64,000 nt of DNA, taken from the NCBI GenBank assembly GCA_964405335.1, contig CAYONP010000014.1, positions 1 to 64,000 of the forward strand. The letters run 5' to 3'. Below are positions 9,359 to 17,935 of this stretch, in pieces. A model generated the notes under the pieces. That model was not told the DNA's origin, searched no databases, and saw nothing but the letters and a program-made list of their open reading frames with translations. Position 1 is the first letter of the stretch, and each line of letters starts with the position of its first letter. Origin of the DNA: CAYONP01 sp964405335. GTDB taxonomy: Bacteria > Armatimonadota > UBA10988. The position numbers and the translations under genes are program-made.

Positions 9359-9395
9359 CCCCACTCCCCACTCCCCCCGCACTCCCCACTCCCCC
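9359..9395 (-). other. G-quadruplex-prone G-tract cluster
   Basis: On the minus strand five runs of four to six G are separated by 3-5 nt loops (AGT, AGTGC, AGT, AGT). They lie immediately 3' of the YbjN-like gene's stop codon on its own coding strand. The pattern meets the usual G3+N1-7 quadruplex rule. As RNA it would fall in the 3' untranslated region. Confidence 0.6.
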
Positions 9396-9397
9396 GC

Positions 9398-9850
9398 CTA
9401 CCCCTCAATCGCCCGGATCGCCGCCTCGGGCTCCGCGCCGCCGTACATGACCTGCATGATGCCCGCGTAGTAACGATCCATCGTGGCGACGTTGGCGTAG
9501 ACCAGCATTTTGACCAACTGGGGAGTCAGCCGATCGCCCTCGACGTCGAGGCTGGTCTTGTAACGTATCTCGCCGTCGGAGAAGTCCATCTCGAAGTTGC
9601 CGATGGGCAGGCCGTAGTTCGCGCGGGTGAGGAACTCGGCCAGCGGCGGGCGCGACTCCTCCGGCGCGTTGGTGCTCAGGCGCGAGTAGAACAGAAACTG
9701 GTCCTGCTCCTCGCGCGCTTCGGCGAAGCACTCCCACGCGCCGGCCTTGCCCTGGAAGCCGAGCGCCAGGGCATGGCGCTCGGGGAGCTCATGGTAGACC
9801 CACTCGTCGTCGTCGAAGAACTGCCGCGCCATGGCCAGGATGCCGCTCAA
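9398..9850 (-). CDS. YbjN-domain protein
   Basis: About 150 aa, cytoplasmic. 'ARQFFDDDEWVYHELPERHALALGFQGKAGAWECFAEAREEQDQFLFYSRL' followed by 'LAEFLTRANYGLPIGNFEMDFSDGEIRYKTSLDVEGDRL' is typical of the YbjN family, which has a type III secretion chaperone-like fold. Its exact role is unknown; a putative regulatory or binding function has been suggested. The start is uncertain. A TTG at 9850 has a good GGGAGAGAG site. ATGs at 9871 and 9832 lack well-spaced sites. The TAG stop is embedded in a GTAG that opens the G-rich tract. Confidence 0.85.
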   Translation of the reverse strand: MSGILAMARQFFDDDEWVYHELPERHALALGFQGKAGAWECFAEAREEQDQFLFYSRLSTNAPEESRPPLAEFLTRANYGLPIGNFEMDFSDGEIRYKTSLDVEGDRLTPQLVKMLVYANVATMDRYYAGIMQVMYGGAEPEAAIRAIEG

Positions 9851-9983
9851 CGCTCTCTCCCGGCGCGGCATTCGGCGCCGATCCGGCTGCCACCTGCCAG
9901 CGACTTACCTTAACGTCCGACCTGATCGCAGACTGATGAGGTGTGGTCGTCGTGAGCGCCGGCGGCCCGGATGGGGATAACTG

Positions 9984-12593
9984 GTGACACGACGCTCACG
10001 CACGCCGCGGACCGCCTGGTTCGCCCTCTCGCTCGCTCTGGTGTTCTTCGCTGGTGCCTGTGGTACCAGCGACTCGAACGGCAACGGCGGCGGTAACGGT
10101 ACCGCCCCGCCGCTCGGCCGGCAGGTGGTCAACGGCACCGTTGATGGACCGCCGGCGGTGACCCAGGTCAGCAACAGCCTCGGCCAGGCGCCGGTCAGCG
10201 CCGGCGCGTACACCGTCGAGAGCTTCGGCACCGGCCGACAGCTTGCCTTCGCCACCGACGCGACGGGCATCCCGGTGCTGTTCGGCTTCATCGACTCCAG
10301 CCACGGCGAGCTCAACGCCCGGACCACCGCCGAGGTGCTGGTCTACTTCGCTTCGGGCGGCTTCCTCGCCTCGTCTGAGCACCAGGAGCTGCTGCTCGAG
10401 CTGCTCGCCGACATGCCTGAGATCGACGACTTCGCCGCCGCGCTGGCCGCCGCGCTCGAGGCCGATCCGGCGCTGTTCGGCGGCGCCGGCGACCCGGCCG
10501 TGCTGGCCGACCTGGCCGCGCAGCTCCGCGACCTGGTCGAGTCGCTGGCTGCCGCCGTCGATGAGCCCATCGCGCGCGCCTACACCGAGATCGTGCGCCG
10601 CGGCGTGGTGGTCAACCCCGCCGAGCCGAAGAGCGGCATCCGGATCGACCTGGTCAGCGGCATCAACGCCGTGACCATGACCAACACCTACCGCCGGCTG
10701 GCGCACTGCTACATCGACCGTGTCTCGACCTTCGACGCGCAGGGCAACGAGACTCCGGCGGCGCAGAAGGTGACCGACTTCGAGGTGCCCGCGATTCAGG
10801 GGCTGGGCACCACCATCGGCACCTTCATCGACATCCTCTGGGGCCGCTTCGCTTACACCGAGCGTTCCACCGATCCGGTCGAGCTCGAGCCGGTCGACGG
10901 CGCGGCCAAGACTCGTTTCCGGCTCGCGGTGGTCGGCCCGGGCGCCGGCCTCGGCGACTTCGGCGAGCTGACCGACGCCGAGCGGGCGAAGCAGGACGAG
11001 GTGGTCAAGACGTTTGTCGTCCGCGACCTGCTGCTGCCGCTCATCCTCAACGTCCTGATTCCGAACAGCAGTCTCGACGACTACCTCAGGTTCACCGGCG
11101 GTGGTGACCTGGTGCAGGATCTGGTCGGCATCCTGACCACCTCGGTGCCAGGCATTTGGGAGAAGTCGGCCGCGGGTGACATCAGCGGCGCGGTGTTCGA
11201 CGCCTACAACGCGATCATGAACAGCAACACGCTGCGGCGATCGATCGGCGAGGCGTTGATCCCGCTGATCGAGGACCTGGCCGACTCCGACACGGCGCAG
11301 AGAGCCGTCGGCAACGCGACCTCGTTCCTGAGGGCGCTGGCCTTGGTCGACACGCTGCTGGCGGTGTTCGATGCCTCGATCGTCGGCGGCGCCCTGCTCG
11401 CCTCGAACGCCGCCGACATCTGGACGCTCGACGTCACCGCGCCGCGGATCAACCTCAACCCAACCTCGGCGGCGGTCGGCTTCGGGCATCGGCAGGACTT
11501 CGTCGTCACCGTGCCCGAAGCGGGCGGGGCGGACGTTAATCTGGTCTACCACTGGTCGAACACCGCCGGCTTCGGCGCCCTGACCGACGGCATCGGCGGG
11601 CACGTCGACGACTTCGACAGCAGCCGCGACACGGTGACCTACACGGCCAACGACGACGACCGGGCCGGGACCGACACCATCACCGTCGAGGTGTTCGAGC
11701 TGAGCGGGCCGGGGCAGAGCGAGCGCCGGAGCCTGGGCAAGCAGACCGCGACGGTGGAGGTGCTCGAGCGCCAGTCGAAGTTCGTGTTCACCTTCGGCGG
11801 CGTGATTGGCGGCCGCATCGCGACGATCAACGAAGACGGCTCGGACTTCCAGACGCTGGCCAGCGGCGGCGACAACTTCGGGCCGCGCTGGTCGCCCGAC
11901 GGGTCGAAGATCGTCTGGACCAAGCGCACCGCCGAGGGCGCGTTCATCTGGATGATGAACGCCGACGGCACGGGACAGGAGCGGATCGACGAGGCGATGG
12001 GCTTCGCTCCCTCGTTCACGCCTGACGGCCGGAAGCTCGGCTTCCAGCGCGACGGCGAGGTCGCGGTGATCGACCTGGCCAGCCGCCAGGTCATGCAACT
12101 GACCCCCGACGACGACGACTTCTTCATGGGCGCGCCGTCGTTCTCGCCGGACGGCAACACGATTGCCACACAGCGTGCGGGGAACATCCCCGACGGCGAC
12201 GGGCAGCGATTCCAGTATGCCCTGGTCACCTTCGGCGCCGGCGGCGTGACGCCGGGCTTGGCGATGACCGAGCTGATCGAGAGCGGCGCCAACAGCCAGG
12301 CGAGGTTCGGCCCCACCGGCCAACTGGCCGCGGCGCTGAACGACGACCGCGACGCCGGGCTGATCGCCGGCATCTACCTGCTCAACGGCAGTCCGGCGCC
12401 GGTGCACACCAACGACGACTTCGGCCGCATCCCGCCGCCGGGGTTCAGCTTCTCGCCCGACGGCAAGCAGATGGTCGTCTCGCCGACCGGCGAGGATGGG
12501 TTGCTGGTGATCGACCTCAACGGCGGCGACGAGCGCGTGGTGGCCGTGGCGGGCACCGCGCTGCATGTGGATTGGCAGCCGAATGGCGGGTGA
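9984..12593 (+). CDS. Large lipoprotein with C-terminal PD40 (TolB-like) propeller
   Basis: 869 aa with a GTG start behind GGGGA. The lipoprotein signal ends 'FFAGAC'. An N-terminal helical region (about 100-480) matches no family I know. Residues 480-590 look like an Ig/cadherin-type beta-sandwich ('VYHWSNTAGFGAL', 'VTYTANDDDRAGTDTITVEV'). Residues 600-869 carry PD40/TolB-like repeats: 'FGPRWSPDGSKIVWT', 'APSFTPDGRKLGFQ', 'APSFSPDGNTIATQ', 'GFSFSPDGKQMVVS'. It is probably an envelope-anchored binding or scaffold protein. No enzyme motif was seen. Confidence 0.85.
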   Translation: MTRRSRTPRTAWFALSLALVFFAGACGTSDSNGNGGGNGTAPPLGRQVVNGTVDGPPAVTQVSNSLGQAPVSAGAYTVESFGTGRQLAFATDATGIPVLFGFIDSSHGELNARTTAEVLVYFASGGFLASSEHQELLLELLADMPEIDDFAAALAAALEADPALFGGAGDPAVLADLAAQLRDLVESLAAAVDEPIARAYTEIVRRGVVVNPAEPKSGIRIDLVSGINAVTMTNTYRRLAHCYIDRVSTFDAQGNETPAAQKVTDFEVPAIQGLGTTIGTFIDILWGRFAYTERSTDPVELEPVDGAAKTRFRLAVVGPGAGLGDFGELTDAERAKQDEVVKTFVVRDLLLPLILNVLIPNSSLDDYLRFTGGGDLVQDLVGILTTSVPGIWEKSAAGDISGAVFDAYNAIMNSNTLRRSIGEALIPLIEDLADSDTAQRAVGNATSFLRALALVDTLLAVFDASIVGGALLASNAADIWTLDVTAPRINLNPTSAAVGFGHRQDFVVTVPEAGGADVNLVYHWSNTAGFGALTDGIGGHVDDFDSSRDTVTYTANDDDRAGTDTITVEVFELSGPGQSERRSLGKQTATVEVLERQSKFVFTFGGVIGGRIATINEDGSDFQTLASGGDNFGPRWSPDGSKIVWTKRTAEGAFIWMMNADGTGQERIDEAMGFAPSFTPDGRKLGFQRDGEVAVIDLASRQVMQLTPDDDDFFMGAPSFSPDGNTIATQRAGNIPDGDGQRFQYALVTFGAGGVTPGLAMTELIESGANSQARFGPTGQLAAALNDDRDAGLIAGIYLLNGSPAPVHTNDDFGRIPPPGFSFSPDGKQMVVSPTGEDGLLVIDLNGGDERVVAVAGTALHVDWQPNGG

Positions 12594-12829
12594 GGTTCAG
12601 GGACCGGCTTTGGGAGCAGGACCAACACCGCCTACCTGTGCAGCGGCGTGTGTAGTACTACGCCCGGCAGTGGCGCCTGGCTATCCGCGAGCTCACCTCG
12701 GCCACCTCGCTCGGCAGGTAGCGTCAGGAGTCAGGAGGTATCCACACTTGCAGTCGAATCACTCTGATGCCTTCACGCGATCCGGTGACCGCCTTGGCTG
12801 CCTGAGTGCAGGCAACTTGCGGGGAGCCC
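12594..12829. other. Intergenic gap with a possible coding relic
   Basis: No convincing intact gene. From 12597 the frame reads FRDRLWEQDQHRLPVQRRV, a TAG, then YYARQWRLAIRELTSATSLGR and a second stop. That looks like decayed coding sequence but matches nothing I know. This is the left flank of the SIR2-HerA cassette. GC drops across it towards the defence genes. Confidence 0.35.
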
Positions 12830-13912
12830 ATGGCCGTGGCAGACAGTGGTAGTGCTGACCACGAATCCGTTGCTGGCCTGTACCGCAGGCTCCAGGACCA
12901 TCTGGCAGACGGTCTCGTTATCGTGGTGGGCTCTGGCCTGTCCGTCGCCGAGGGCCTACCCAGCATGGCGGATCTAGGTAAGCAACTCGCAGCCCGAGTT
13001 CTAGCTGGGCTTCCGGACGACCAGCAAGAGGATTGGGCCCGGGTCGCAAACCAGATTGCAGAGGTCGGCCTCGAGGCAGCTCTGAAAGGCGTGGGATTGA
13101 CCGACGAGATGGAAGCGCAGATCCGCGCCATCACGGCGGAGGTCATTGGCAGCGCTGAGCAGGAGGTGATCGGTAGTGTCATTTCCAGCGGCCTCGTGCT
13201 CCGGTTCGCCAAGCTCCTGCCCTACTTACTACCTGGCCCCGACGGAGCACTGACCGTGGTGACCACCAACTACGACAGGCTCATCGAGTGCGCTGCCGAG
13301 CTGACCGGATGGGGCGTTGACACGCAGTTCCGCGGCCAGTATGTGGCTCCGCTCGTTGAAGAGGGCCGCAGCCTCGCCGAGTTCATCGAACGGCCTCGTG
13401 TAAACCGGCGCGGACGCTGCGTGGGATTCTCGCACCGCAAGCGCCTCAGCCTCTTCAAACCGCACGGCAGCCTCGACTGGCACGAGGCCGGCGGCAAGCC
13501 CGCACGAATGGGCGTTCCGTATAACGGTACGCCGCTGATCATCACTCCCGGCGGCAAGAAGTACCGCCTGGGTTACGACAGCCCATTTGACGTCAACCGG
13601 GAAGGCGCCAATCGAGCCATCTGCCGGGCTCCGCGTTTGCTCGTAATCGGCTACGGTTATAACGACGACCACCTCGAGACGCATCTGGCAGCGAAGATGC
13701 GCGACGGCACGCCGACCGTAGTGTTGACACACTCGCTGACCCAGAACGCGGCGCTCCTGCTCAGGGACTGCTCGGATGCACTCTCTTTGTCTGCAAACCC
13801 GTTTGACCAGGACAACGGCTTCCGCCTGCAGGCAGCTGGACAGGACACAACCTACCCCGGCCGTCCCATATGGGACGTTGGCACGTTCGCCGAAGAGGTG
13901 CTGATGCCATGA
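12830..13912 (+). CDS. SIR2-like NADase effector of a SIR2-HerA (Nezha) defence system
   Basis: 360 aa. A SIR2_2-type Rossmann domain shows GSGLS at 34-38, TTNYD at 145-149 (Asn147), a catalytic-type His212 in 'KPHGSLDW' and the C-terminal 'LLVIGYGYNDDHLETHL' at 271-285. Known relatives deplete NAD+ after phage infection, in a large complex with HerA. The start is uncertain. The ATG at 12830 has GGGGAG only 3 nt away, so the GTG at 12836, 9 nt away, may be used. The stop overlaps the herA-like start (ATGA), implying translational coupling and fixed stoichiometry. GC is clearly below the neighbours (60% in 13501-13560 against 77% in 10501-10560), suggesting transfer. Confidence 0.9.
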   Translation: MAVADSGSADHESVAGLYRRLQDHLADGLVIVVGSGLSVAEGLPSMADLGKQLAARVLAGLPDDQQEDWARVANQIAEVGLEAALKGVGLTDEMEAQIRAITAEVIGSAEQEVIGSVISSGLVLRFAKLLPYLLPGPDGALTVVTTNYDRLIECAAELTGWGVDTQFRGQYVAPLVEEGRSLAEFIERPRVNRRGRCVGFSHRKRLSLFKPHGSLDWHEAGGKPARMGVPYNGTPLIITPGGKKYRLGYDSPFDVNREGANRAICRAPRLLVIGYGYNDDHLETHLAAKMRDGTPTVVLTHSLTQNAALLLRDCSDALSLSANPFDQDNGFRLQAAGQDTTYPGRPIWDVGTFAEEVLMP

Positions 13913-15663
13913 ACGCCGCCGCTCTCACGTTCGACCAAGACACGCTCATTGGCCGCGTCTCCGCGGTGGATACTAGTCGCGTCTTCATTGAGGTCGATGA
14001 CCACACCCTGCTTACGCACGTCGGCATCGGCAACTTGGTCGCGATACTCGGCGCGACGGCCAGCGAGTACTTGATCGGCCTGGTAGAGAGGATACGCAGA
14101 GACATACGGGAGCCAGTTGTGGCACCCGACGCTACGGAGGAAGCGCCGGCCGACTTGAGCCCGCTGCAAGAGGATACGATCCAAGTGGTTCTCGTTGGGA
14201 CCTACCGTACCGTCGACGGCAGGCTAAGCAACACATTCAAGCGAGGGGCGGACTCTTTCCCTCAGATAGAACGCGACTGCTACCTGATCACAGCGAGAAA
14301 CCTCCAGAACTTCATGAACCTCCTCTCGGCTGGTGTGCCAGAGGATGAACGACTGCTGCTGGGGAGGTTCGTCATTGACCGGCAGGCGCTTGCTGTGGCA
14401 AACGGCGACCGCTTCTTTCAACGCCACGCCGCCATTCTCGGCAGCACTGGGTGTGGGAAGAGTTGGGCGGTTGCCACTGTTGTCGAGCGCGCAAGCAAGC
14501 TCGCCCACCCGAACCTGATTATCCTCGACATGCACGGGGAGTACGGCCCACTAGCAACCGGCGGTGAGGCGATCGCTCAGTCGTTCCGTGTTGCCGGGCC
14601 CGGCGATCTGGACAACCCAGCGGGTGACTGCCTATTCCTGCCGTACTGGCTTCTCAATCGCGACGAGATGCTATCGATGTTGGTCGACCGCAGCGACCAA
14701 AACGCCCCCAACCAGGCCTCCCGGTTCACCACCCACGTGCGCGAGCTGAAACAGGAGACCTTGGTGCAGACCGGCAACGATAAGGTCGCTGCGACGTTCA
14801 CAGTGGACTCGCCGATCCCATACGACCTTGAGGCTCTGGTTGCGCGACTGCGTGACGACGACACGCAGATGGTGCCAGGAGCGAGCAGTCGGGAAAAGCA
14901 GGGCGAGTGGCACGGACGACTGAGCCGGTTCATCGGCCGGCTCGAAGCCAAAACTGCCGACCGCCGATACGGGTTCATGTTTCGGCCATGCTCAGCCGCA
15001 GCCGAGTACGGGTGGCTCGCGGAGATGGTCGTGGGCCTTCTCGAATCGGACGGGCCTCAACAGCCCGGCGTGAAGGTCGTTGACTTCTCGGAGGTGCCGT
15101 CGGATGTGCTTCCTGTCGTCGCAGGCGTGTTCGCGCGCCTTCTCTACGATGTGCTGTTCTGGATGGACCCAGTGAAGCGTACGCCTCTCTGCATAGTCTG
15201 TGACGAGGCGCATTTGTACCTGCCGGTCAGGCACGACGCCGATGCCGTCGAGCGCAGAGCCCTCGAGACCTTCGAGCGCATCGCCAAAGAGGGGCGCAAG
15301 TACGGCGTGTCACTGCTCGTGGTGTCCCAGAGGCCGTCCGACGTGAGCCACACGATTCTCAGTCAGTGCAACAACTTCGTAATCATGCGGCTCACGAATC
15401 ACGAGGACCAAGCGGTGGTACGACGTCTGGTACCGGACTCCCTTGCCGGACTGACTGACACGATGCCTCTGCTAGACACGGGCGAAGCCCTCCTGCTCGG
15501 CGACGCTGTGTTGCTGCCCACGCGGATCAAGCTGGACGCTCCCACGCGGGAACCAGCAAGTGCCACTCGGGATTTCTGGACCGAGTGGGCGCAATCGCCG
15601 CCGCACGCCGAAGCGATCGCTGCCGCCGTGGAGGCTCTGCGCCGGCAGTCGCGTGGGGTATAG
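13909..15663 (+). CDS. HerA-like hexameric ATPase of a SIR2-HerA defence system
   Basis: 584 aa from the ATG at 13909, which overlaps the SIR2 stop by 4 nt. An N-terminal HAS-barrel (about 1-70) is followed by the FtsK/HerA ATPase domain. Walker A is GSTGCGKS at 178-185. Walker B is 'LCIVCDEAH', with Asp432-Glu433. 'LLVVSQRPSD' follows near 469-478 and 'FVIMRLTNHEDQAVV' after it. The C-terminal beta extension 'GEALLLGDAVLLPTRIKLDAP' is typical of HerA. In described systems HerA forms a hexamer that scaffolds SIR2 and couples ATP hydrolysis to defence. No NurA nuclease is adjacent, which argues against the DNA-repair HerA-NurA pair. Its 3' end overlaps an antisense truncated gene. Confidence 0.92.
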   Translation: MNAAALTFDQDTLIGRVSAVDTSRVFIEVDDHTLLTHVGIGNLVAILGATASEYLIGLVERIRRDIREPVVAPDATEEAPADLSPLQEDTIQVVLVGTYRTVDGRLSNTFKRGADSFPQIERDCYLITARNLQNFMNLLSAGVPEDERLLLGRFVIDRQALAVANGDRFFQRHAAILGSTGCGKSWAVATVVERASKLAHPNLIILDMHGEYGPLATGGEAIAQSFRVAGPGDLDNPAGDCLFLPYWLLNRDEMLSMLVDRSDQNAPNQASRFTTHVRELKQETLVQTGNDKVAATFTVDSPIPYDLEALVARLRDDDTQMVPGASSREKQGEWHGRLSRFIGRLEAKTADRRYGFMFRPCSAAAEYGWLAEMVVGLLESDGPQQPGVKVVDFSEVPSDVLPVVAGVFARLLYDVLFWMDPVKRTPLCIVCDEAHLYLPVRHDADAVERRALETFERIAKEGRKYGVSLLVVSQRPSDVSHTILSQCNNFVIMRLTNHEDQAVVRRLVPDSLAGLTDTMPLLDTGEALLLGDAVLLPTRIKLDAPTREPASATRDFWTEWAQSPPHAEAIAAAVEALRRQSRGV

Positions 15664-15883
15664 AGGGTAGGCTAAGCCCCTCGAGGAGCGCCACGCGGCT
15701 TTCTACAAGCGCCTTGAGTTCGTCTGGCACGAGCGTGCACAGCGCGCGCAGGAGCCCGACGGGGCCGAGCAGCGCGGCGCCCGACGCCTCGGCCGCGCGA
15801 TAAGCGGCGAGCACGTCGCCGTCCTGCCCCCGTGCCGCCAACGTCAACAGAAGCGCTACGGCACACCAAGCGACCCTACGCAT
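15527..15883 (-). pseudogene. Truncated exported protein at the right edge of the defence cassette
   Basis: The first 73 codons (15883-15665) start behind GAGAGGG with a clear signal peptide (MRRVAWCAVALLLTLAARG) and a helical segment 'DGDVLAAYRAAEASGAALLG'. The frame then runs antisense into the HerA gene, and the remaining 45 residues are low-complexity shadow. This suggests a host gene cut when the defence cassette inserted near 15663. An 11-bp perfect inverted repeat, AGAGGGTAGGC, brackets the native part (15662-15672 and 15885-15895). The family of the original protein is not recognisable. Confidence 0.5.
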
Positions 15884-15932
15884 GGCCTACCCTCTCTGAA
15901 CCCGAGTACGGCGCCGGTACGCCCCGACCTCC

Positions 15933-17279
15933 TCACTCCGTCTGGAAAAGCGCGAACTCCCAGATCGTCGGGCCGTTGGTCGACTCGAGGATGTTCAGCC
16001 GGACGCGGCGAGCCGTCACCGGCGCGAACTCGAGTTCTAGATTGCTGCCGATTCGCTCGCCCTGGGCAAACGTCCGCCACTCGCCGTCGCGCCAGGCCTG
16101 CAGCTCCCAGCGGCGCGTCCGGTCCCAGCCCTCGCTCAGCGCCGCCTGACCGAACGTCCGCTCGGCGCCGAGGTCGACCTCGAGCCAGCCGCTGGTGACC
16201 CCGTGGTCGCTCGCCCAGCGGGTGTTCCAGTCGCCGTCGACCGCCTGGTCGGCGGTCCAGCCGGCCTGGTTCTGATAGACGTTCGACGCCGTCGCCGCCG
16301 CGCCGGCCGTCAGCGAGGGCCGGTCGGGCAGCCGGCCGGGGTCGTCAATCACCTGCTTGAGCGCCATCAGCGCATCGATCGACTCCGGCGGGATGCGGCC
16401 GCTCGTGTCGGGCGGCACATTGAGCAGCAGGTTGGCGCCGCGGCCGATCGAACCGCGATAGAGCTGAACCAGCGCGCGAAGCGGCCGCGGTGGGTCGTCC
16501 GGCACCCAGAACCAGTTGCCACCGATTGTGTCGCAGACCTCCATCGGCAGGTAATGCGTCGCGCCGGCGACCGGCTTGCGCGGCTCGTGCGCCGCCGGCG
16601 GCACGGTGCGCTCGCCGTTGAGCAGGTCGGTCGGCCAGCCCCACTCGGGCACGGCCACGCCGTCCTGAAAGCCCTGGTTCATGATCACCAGGCAGGTGGG
16701 ATTGAGCACCTTGATCAGGTCGTAGAGCGCCTGTCGCTGCGCCGGGGTGAGCTTGCCGGGGATATCGATCCACTGCTCGCGGATGCCCGGGTAGCGGGTG
16801 TGCAGCTCGCGCAGTTGGCGAGTGATGAGGGCGAAGTAGTCGTCGTTGACGCCGGCCTGCCACAGCACCCCACCCTCGTTATGGCCGTCGAGCACGCAGT
16901 AGTAGAGGCCCGGCGCGAGGCCATACTCGGCGCAGGCGGCCATGAACTCGGCCACCACGTCGACGTCGCCCGTCGTGCCGATGTCGTAGTCGAAATCTTC
17001 GCTGTCCCACAGGCAGTGTCCGGCGACATGCTTGGCCGTCAGAACGGCATAGCGCATCCCCGCGTCGCAAGCCACGCGAATCCACTGCCGCACATCGAGA
17101 TCGGTCGGCGCGTAAGTCTCTACGGGCGCGTCGCCGGGGTCGATTTCACGGCCGGTGAAGGTCGACATGCCATAGTGGATGAACATGCCGTAACGCAGCG
17201 CCTCCCACTCGGCAACGCGCGGCGTGCGGTCGGCGGCCGGCAGGGCAGTCACGAGTGACAGAAGCAGACGTGCGAGCAC
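15933..17279 (-). CDS. Alpha-L-fucosidase-like GH29 enzyme with F5/8C domain
   Basis: 448 aa with a GTG start at 17279 behind GGGGA and an N-terminal signal peptide. The GH29 barrel opens with 'YGMFIHYGMSTF' (30-41) and carries 'AKHVAGHCLWDSEDFDYDI' (82-100). Asp172 in 'EQWIDIPG' is the expected nucleophile by family position. The C-terminal approximately 95 aa ('NQAGWTADQAVDGDWNTRWASD', 'LEVDLGAERTF') are a discoidin/F5-8C carbohydrate-binding module. It should release alpha-L-fucose from exported or extracellular glycans. A longer upstream frame was rejected because it would put 39 Arg-rich residues ahead of the signal peptide. Confidence 0.92.
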   Translation of the reverse strand: MLARLLLSLVTALPAADRTPRVAEWEALRYGMFIHYGMSTFTGREIDPGDAPVETYAPTDLDVRQWIRVACDAGMRYAVLTAKHVAGHCLWDSEDFDYDIGTTGDVDVVAEFMAACAEYGLAPGLYYCVLDGHNEGGVLWQAGVNDDYFALITRQLRELHTRYPGIREQWIDIPGKLTPAQRQALYDLIKVLNPTCLVIMNQGFQDGVAVPEWGWPTDLLNGERTVPPAAHEPRKPVAGATHYLPMEVCDTIGGNWFWVPDDPPRPLRALVQLYRGSIGRGANLLLNVPPDTSGRIPPESIDALMALKQVIDDPGRLPDRPSLTAGAAATASNVYQNQAGWTADQAVDGDWNTRWASDHGVTSGWLEVDLGAERTFGQAALSEGWDRTRRWELQAWRDGEWRTFAQGERIGSNLELEFAPVTARRVRLNILESTNGPTIWEFALFQTE

Positions 17280-17301
17280 CTTGCGTCCCCTTGGCAGCGC
17301 T

Positions 17302-17640
17302 TCACTGCAGATGGTCGCGGTCGCCGGCCTCACGCGCCTGGCGCACCGCCTGATCGACCGAGGCCAACGGCGAGTAGGCGTGGCCACGTTGGTCAATCCG
17401 CACGACCAGCACGACCAGTTCCTCGTTTAACACAGCGTAGAGCAGCCTCCAGTCGCCGACGCGGATACGCCAAACCGGCTCGTGGGTCTCGACGACTCGC
17501 CGGCAGCCGGAGGGGAAGGGCTCCGCGGCCAAGGCCTCCGTGGCGCGGATGACGCGCCGCCGAACCGAGCTGTCGAGCCGGCCCAACTGCTTGTCCGCCG
17601 CGTTGGTGAAGCGGACCTGCAGCTCGTCACGCGGGGTCAC
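17302..17640 (-). CDS. RelE/ParE-family toxin
   Basis: 112 aa. 'LQVRFTNAADKQLGRLDSSVRRRVIRATEALAAEPFPSGCRRV' with 'VWRIRVGDWRLLYAVLNEELVVLVVRIDQRGHAY' is the classic RelE/ParE fold signature. The GTG start overlaps the antitoxin stop (GTGA), so antitoxin is translated first. RelE members cleave mRNA on the ribosome and ParE members poison gyrase. The sequence does not decide between the two. The C-terminal tail after 'RGHAY' is longer than usual. Confidence 0.92.
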   Translation of the reverse strand: MTPRDELQVRFTNAADKQLGRLDSSVRRRVIRATEALAAEPFPSGCRRVVETHEPVWRIRVGDWRLLYAVLNEELVVLVVRIDQRGHAYSPLASVDQAVRQAREAGDRDHLQ

Positions 17641-17891
17641 AACCCGTACTTCTCAATCACCGCCTCGAGCGAGATGGTACCGTTCTTTCGCGCATCCTCC
17701 AACGCCTCCTCGGCCAACCGCGCGTCGATCAGGTCCTCGATCCGCTCGATGAACTCCGCCGCCTCGGGGCTGACCAACACCGCCACGGGCTTACCATTCC
17801 GCGCTATCGCCACCCACTCGTCCCGCAACGCCACCTGGTTGACCAACTGACCCAGCCGACCCCGCGCCTCGGTCAGACTCACCGTCTCCAT
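17637..17891 (-). CDS. Phd/YefM-family antitoxin
   Basis: 84 aa from the ATG at 17891 behind GAGGAGG. 'METVSLTEARGRLGQLVNQVALRDEWVAIARNGKPVAVLVSPEAAEFI' is the Phd/YefM DNA-binding half. The remaining acidic helical tail (45-84) would wrap the toxin. The upstream frame to 17978 was rejected as the start because the palindromic operator and the strong ribosome site lie inside it. It is expected to neutralise the adjacent toxin and repress the operon. Confidence 0.92.
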   Translation of the reverse strand: METVSLTEARGRLGQLVNQVALRDEWVAIARNGKPVAVLVSPEAAEFIERIEDLIDARLAEEALEDARKNGTISLEAVIEKYGL

Positions 17892-17921
17892 CGCCACCTC
17901 CTCGCCATGTGCAACTCGTGC

Positions 17922-17935
17922 AGAGTGTACACTCT
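17922..17935. promoter_or_regulatory. Palindromic operator of the toxin-antitoxin operon
   Basis: A perfect 14-bp palindrome, AGAGTGTACACTCT, is centred about 38 bp upstream of the antitoxin ATG. Phd/YefM antitoxins bind short palindromes around GTAC/GTACAC (family knowledge). Its minus-strand TACACT could double as the -10 element. Confidence 0.75.

Noticed and set aside
9996..12566. 856-codon open frame antisense to the PD40 lipoprotein gene
   Set aside because: It is the GC-skew shadow of a real gene: His-, Arg- and Val-rich without domains, start site or signal. The sense frame has a lipobox, ribosome site and recognisable repeats.
13909..15663. HerA of the HerA-NurA DNA-repair pair
   Set aside because: The partner is a SIR2-like gene with an ATGA overlap and no NurA nuclease is nearby. 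The low GC and isolated context fit a defence cassette.
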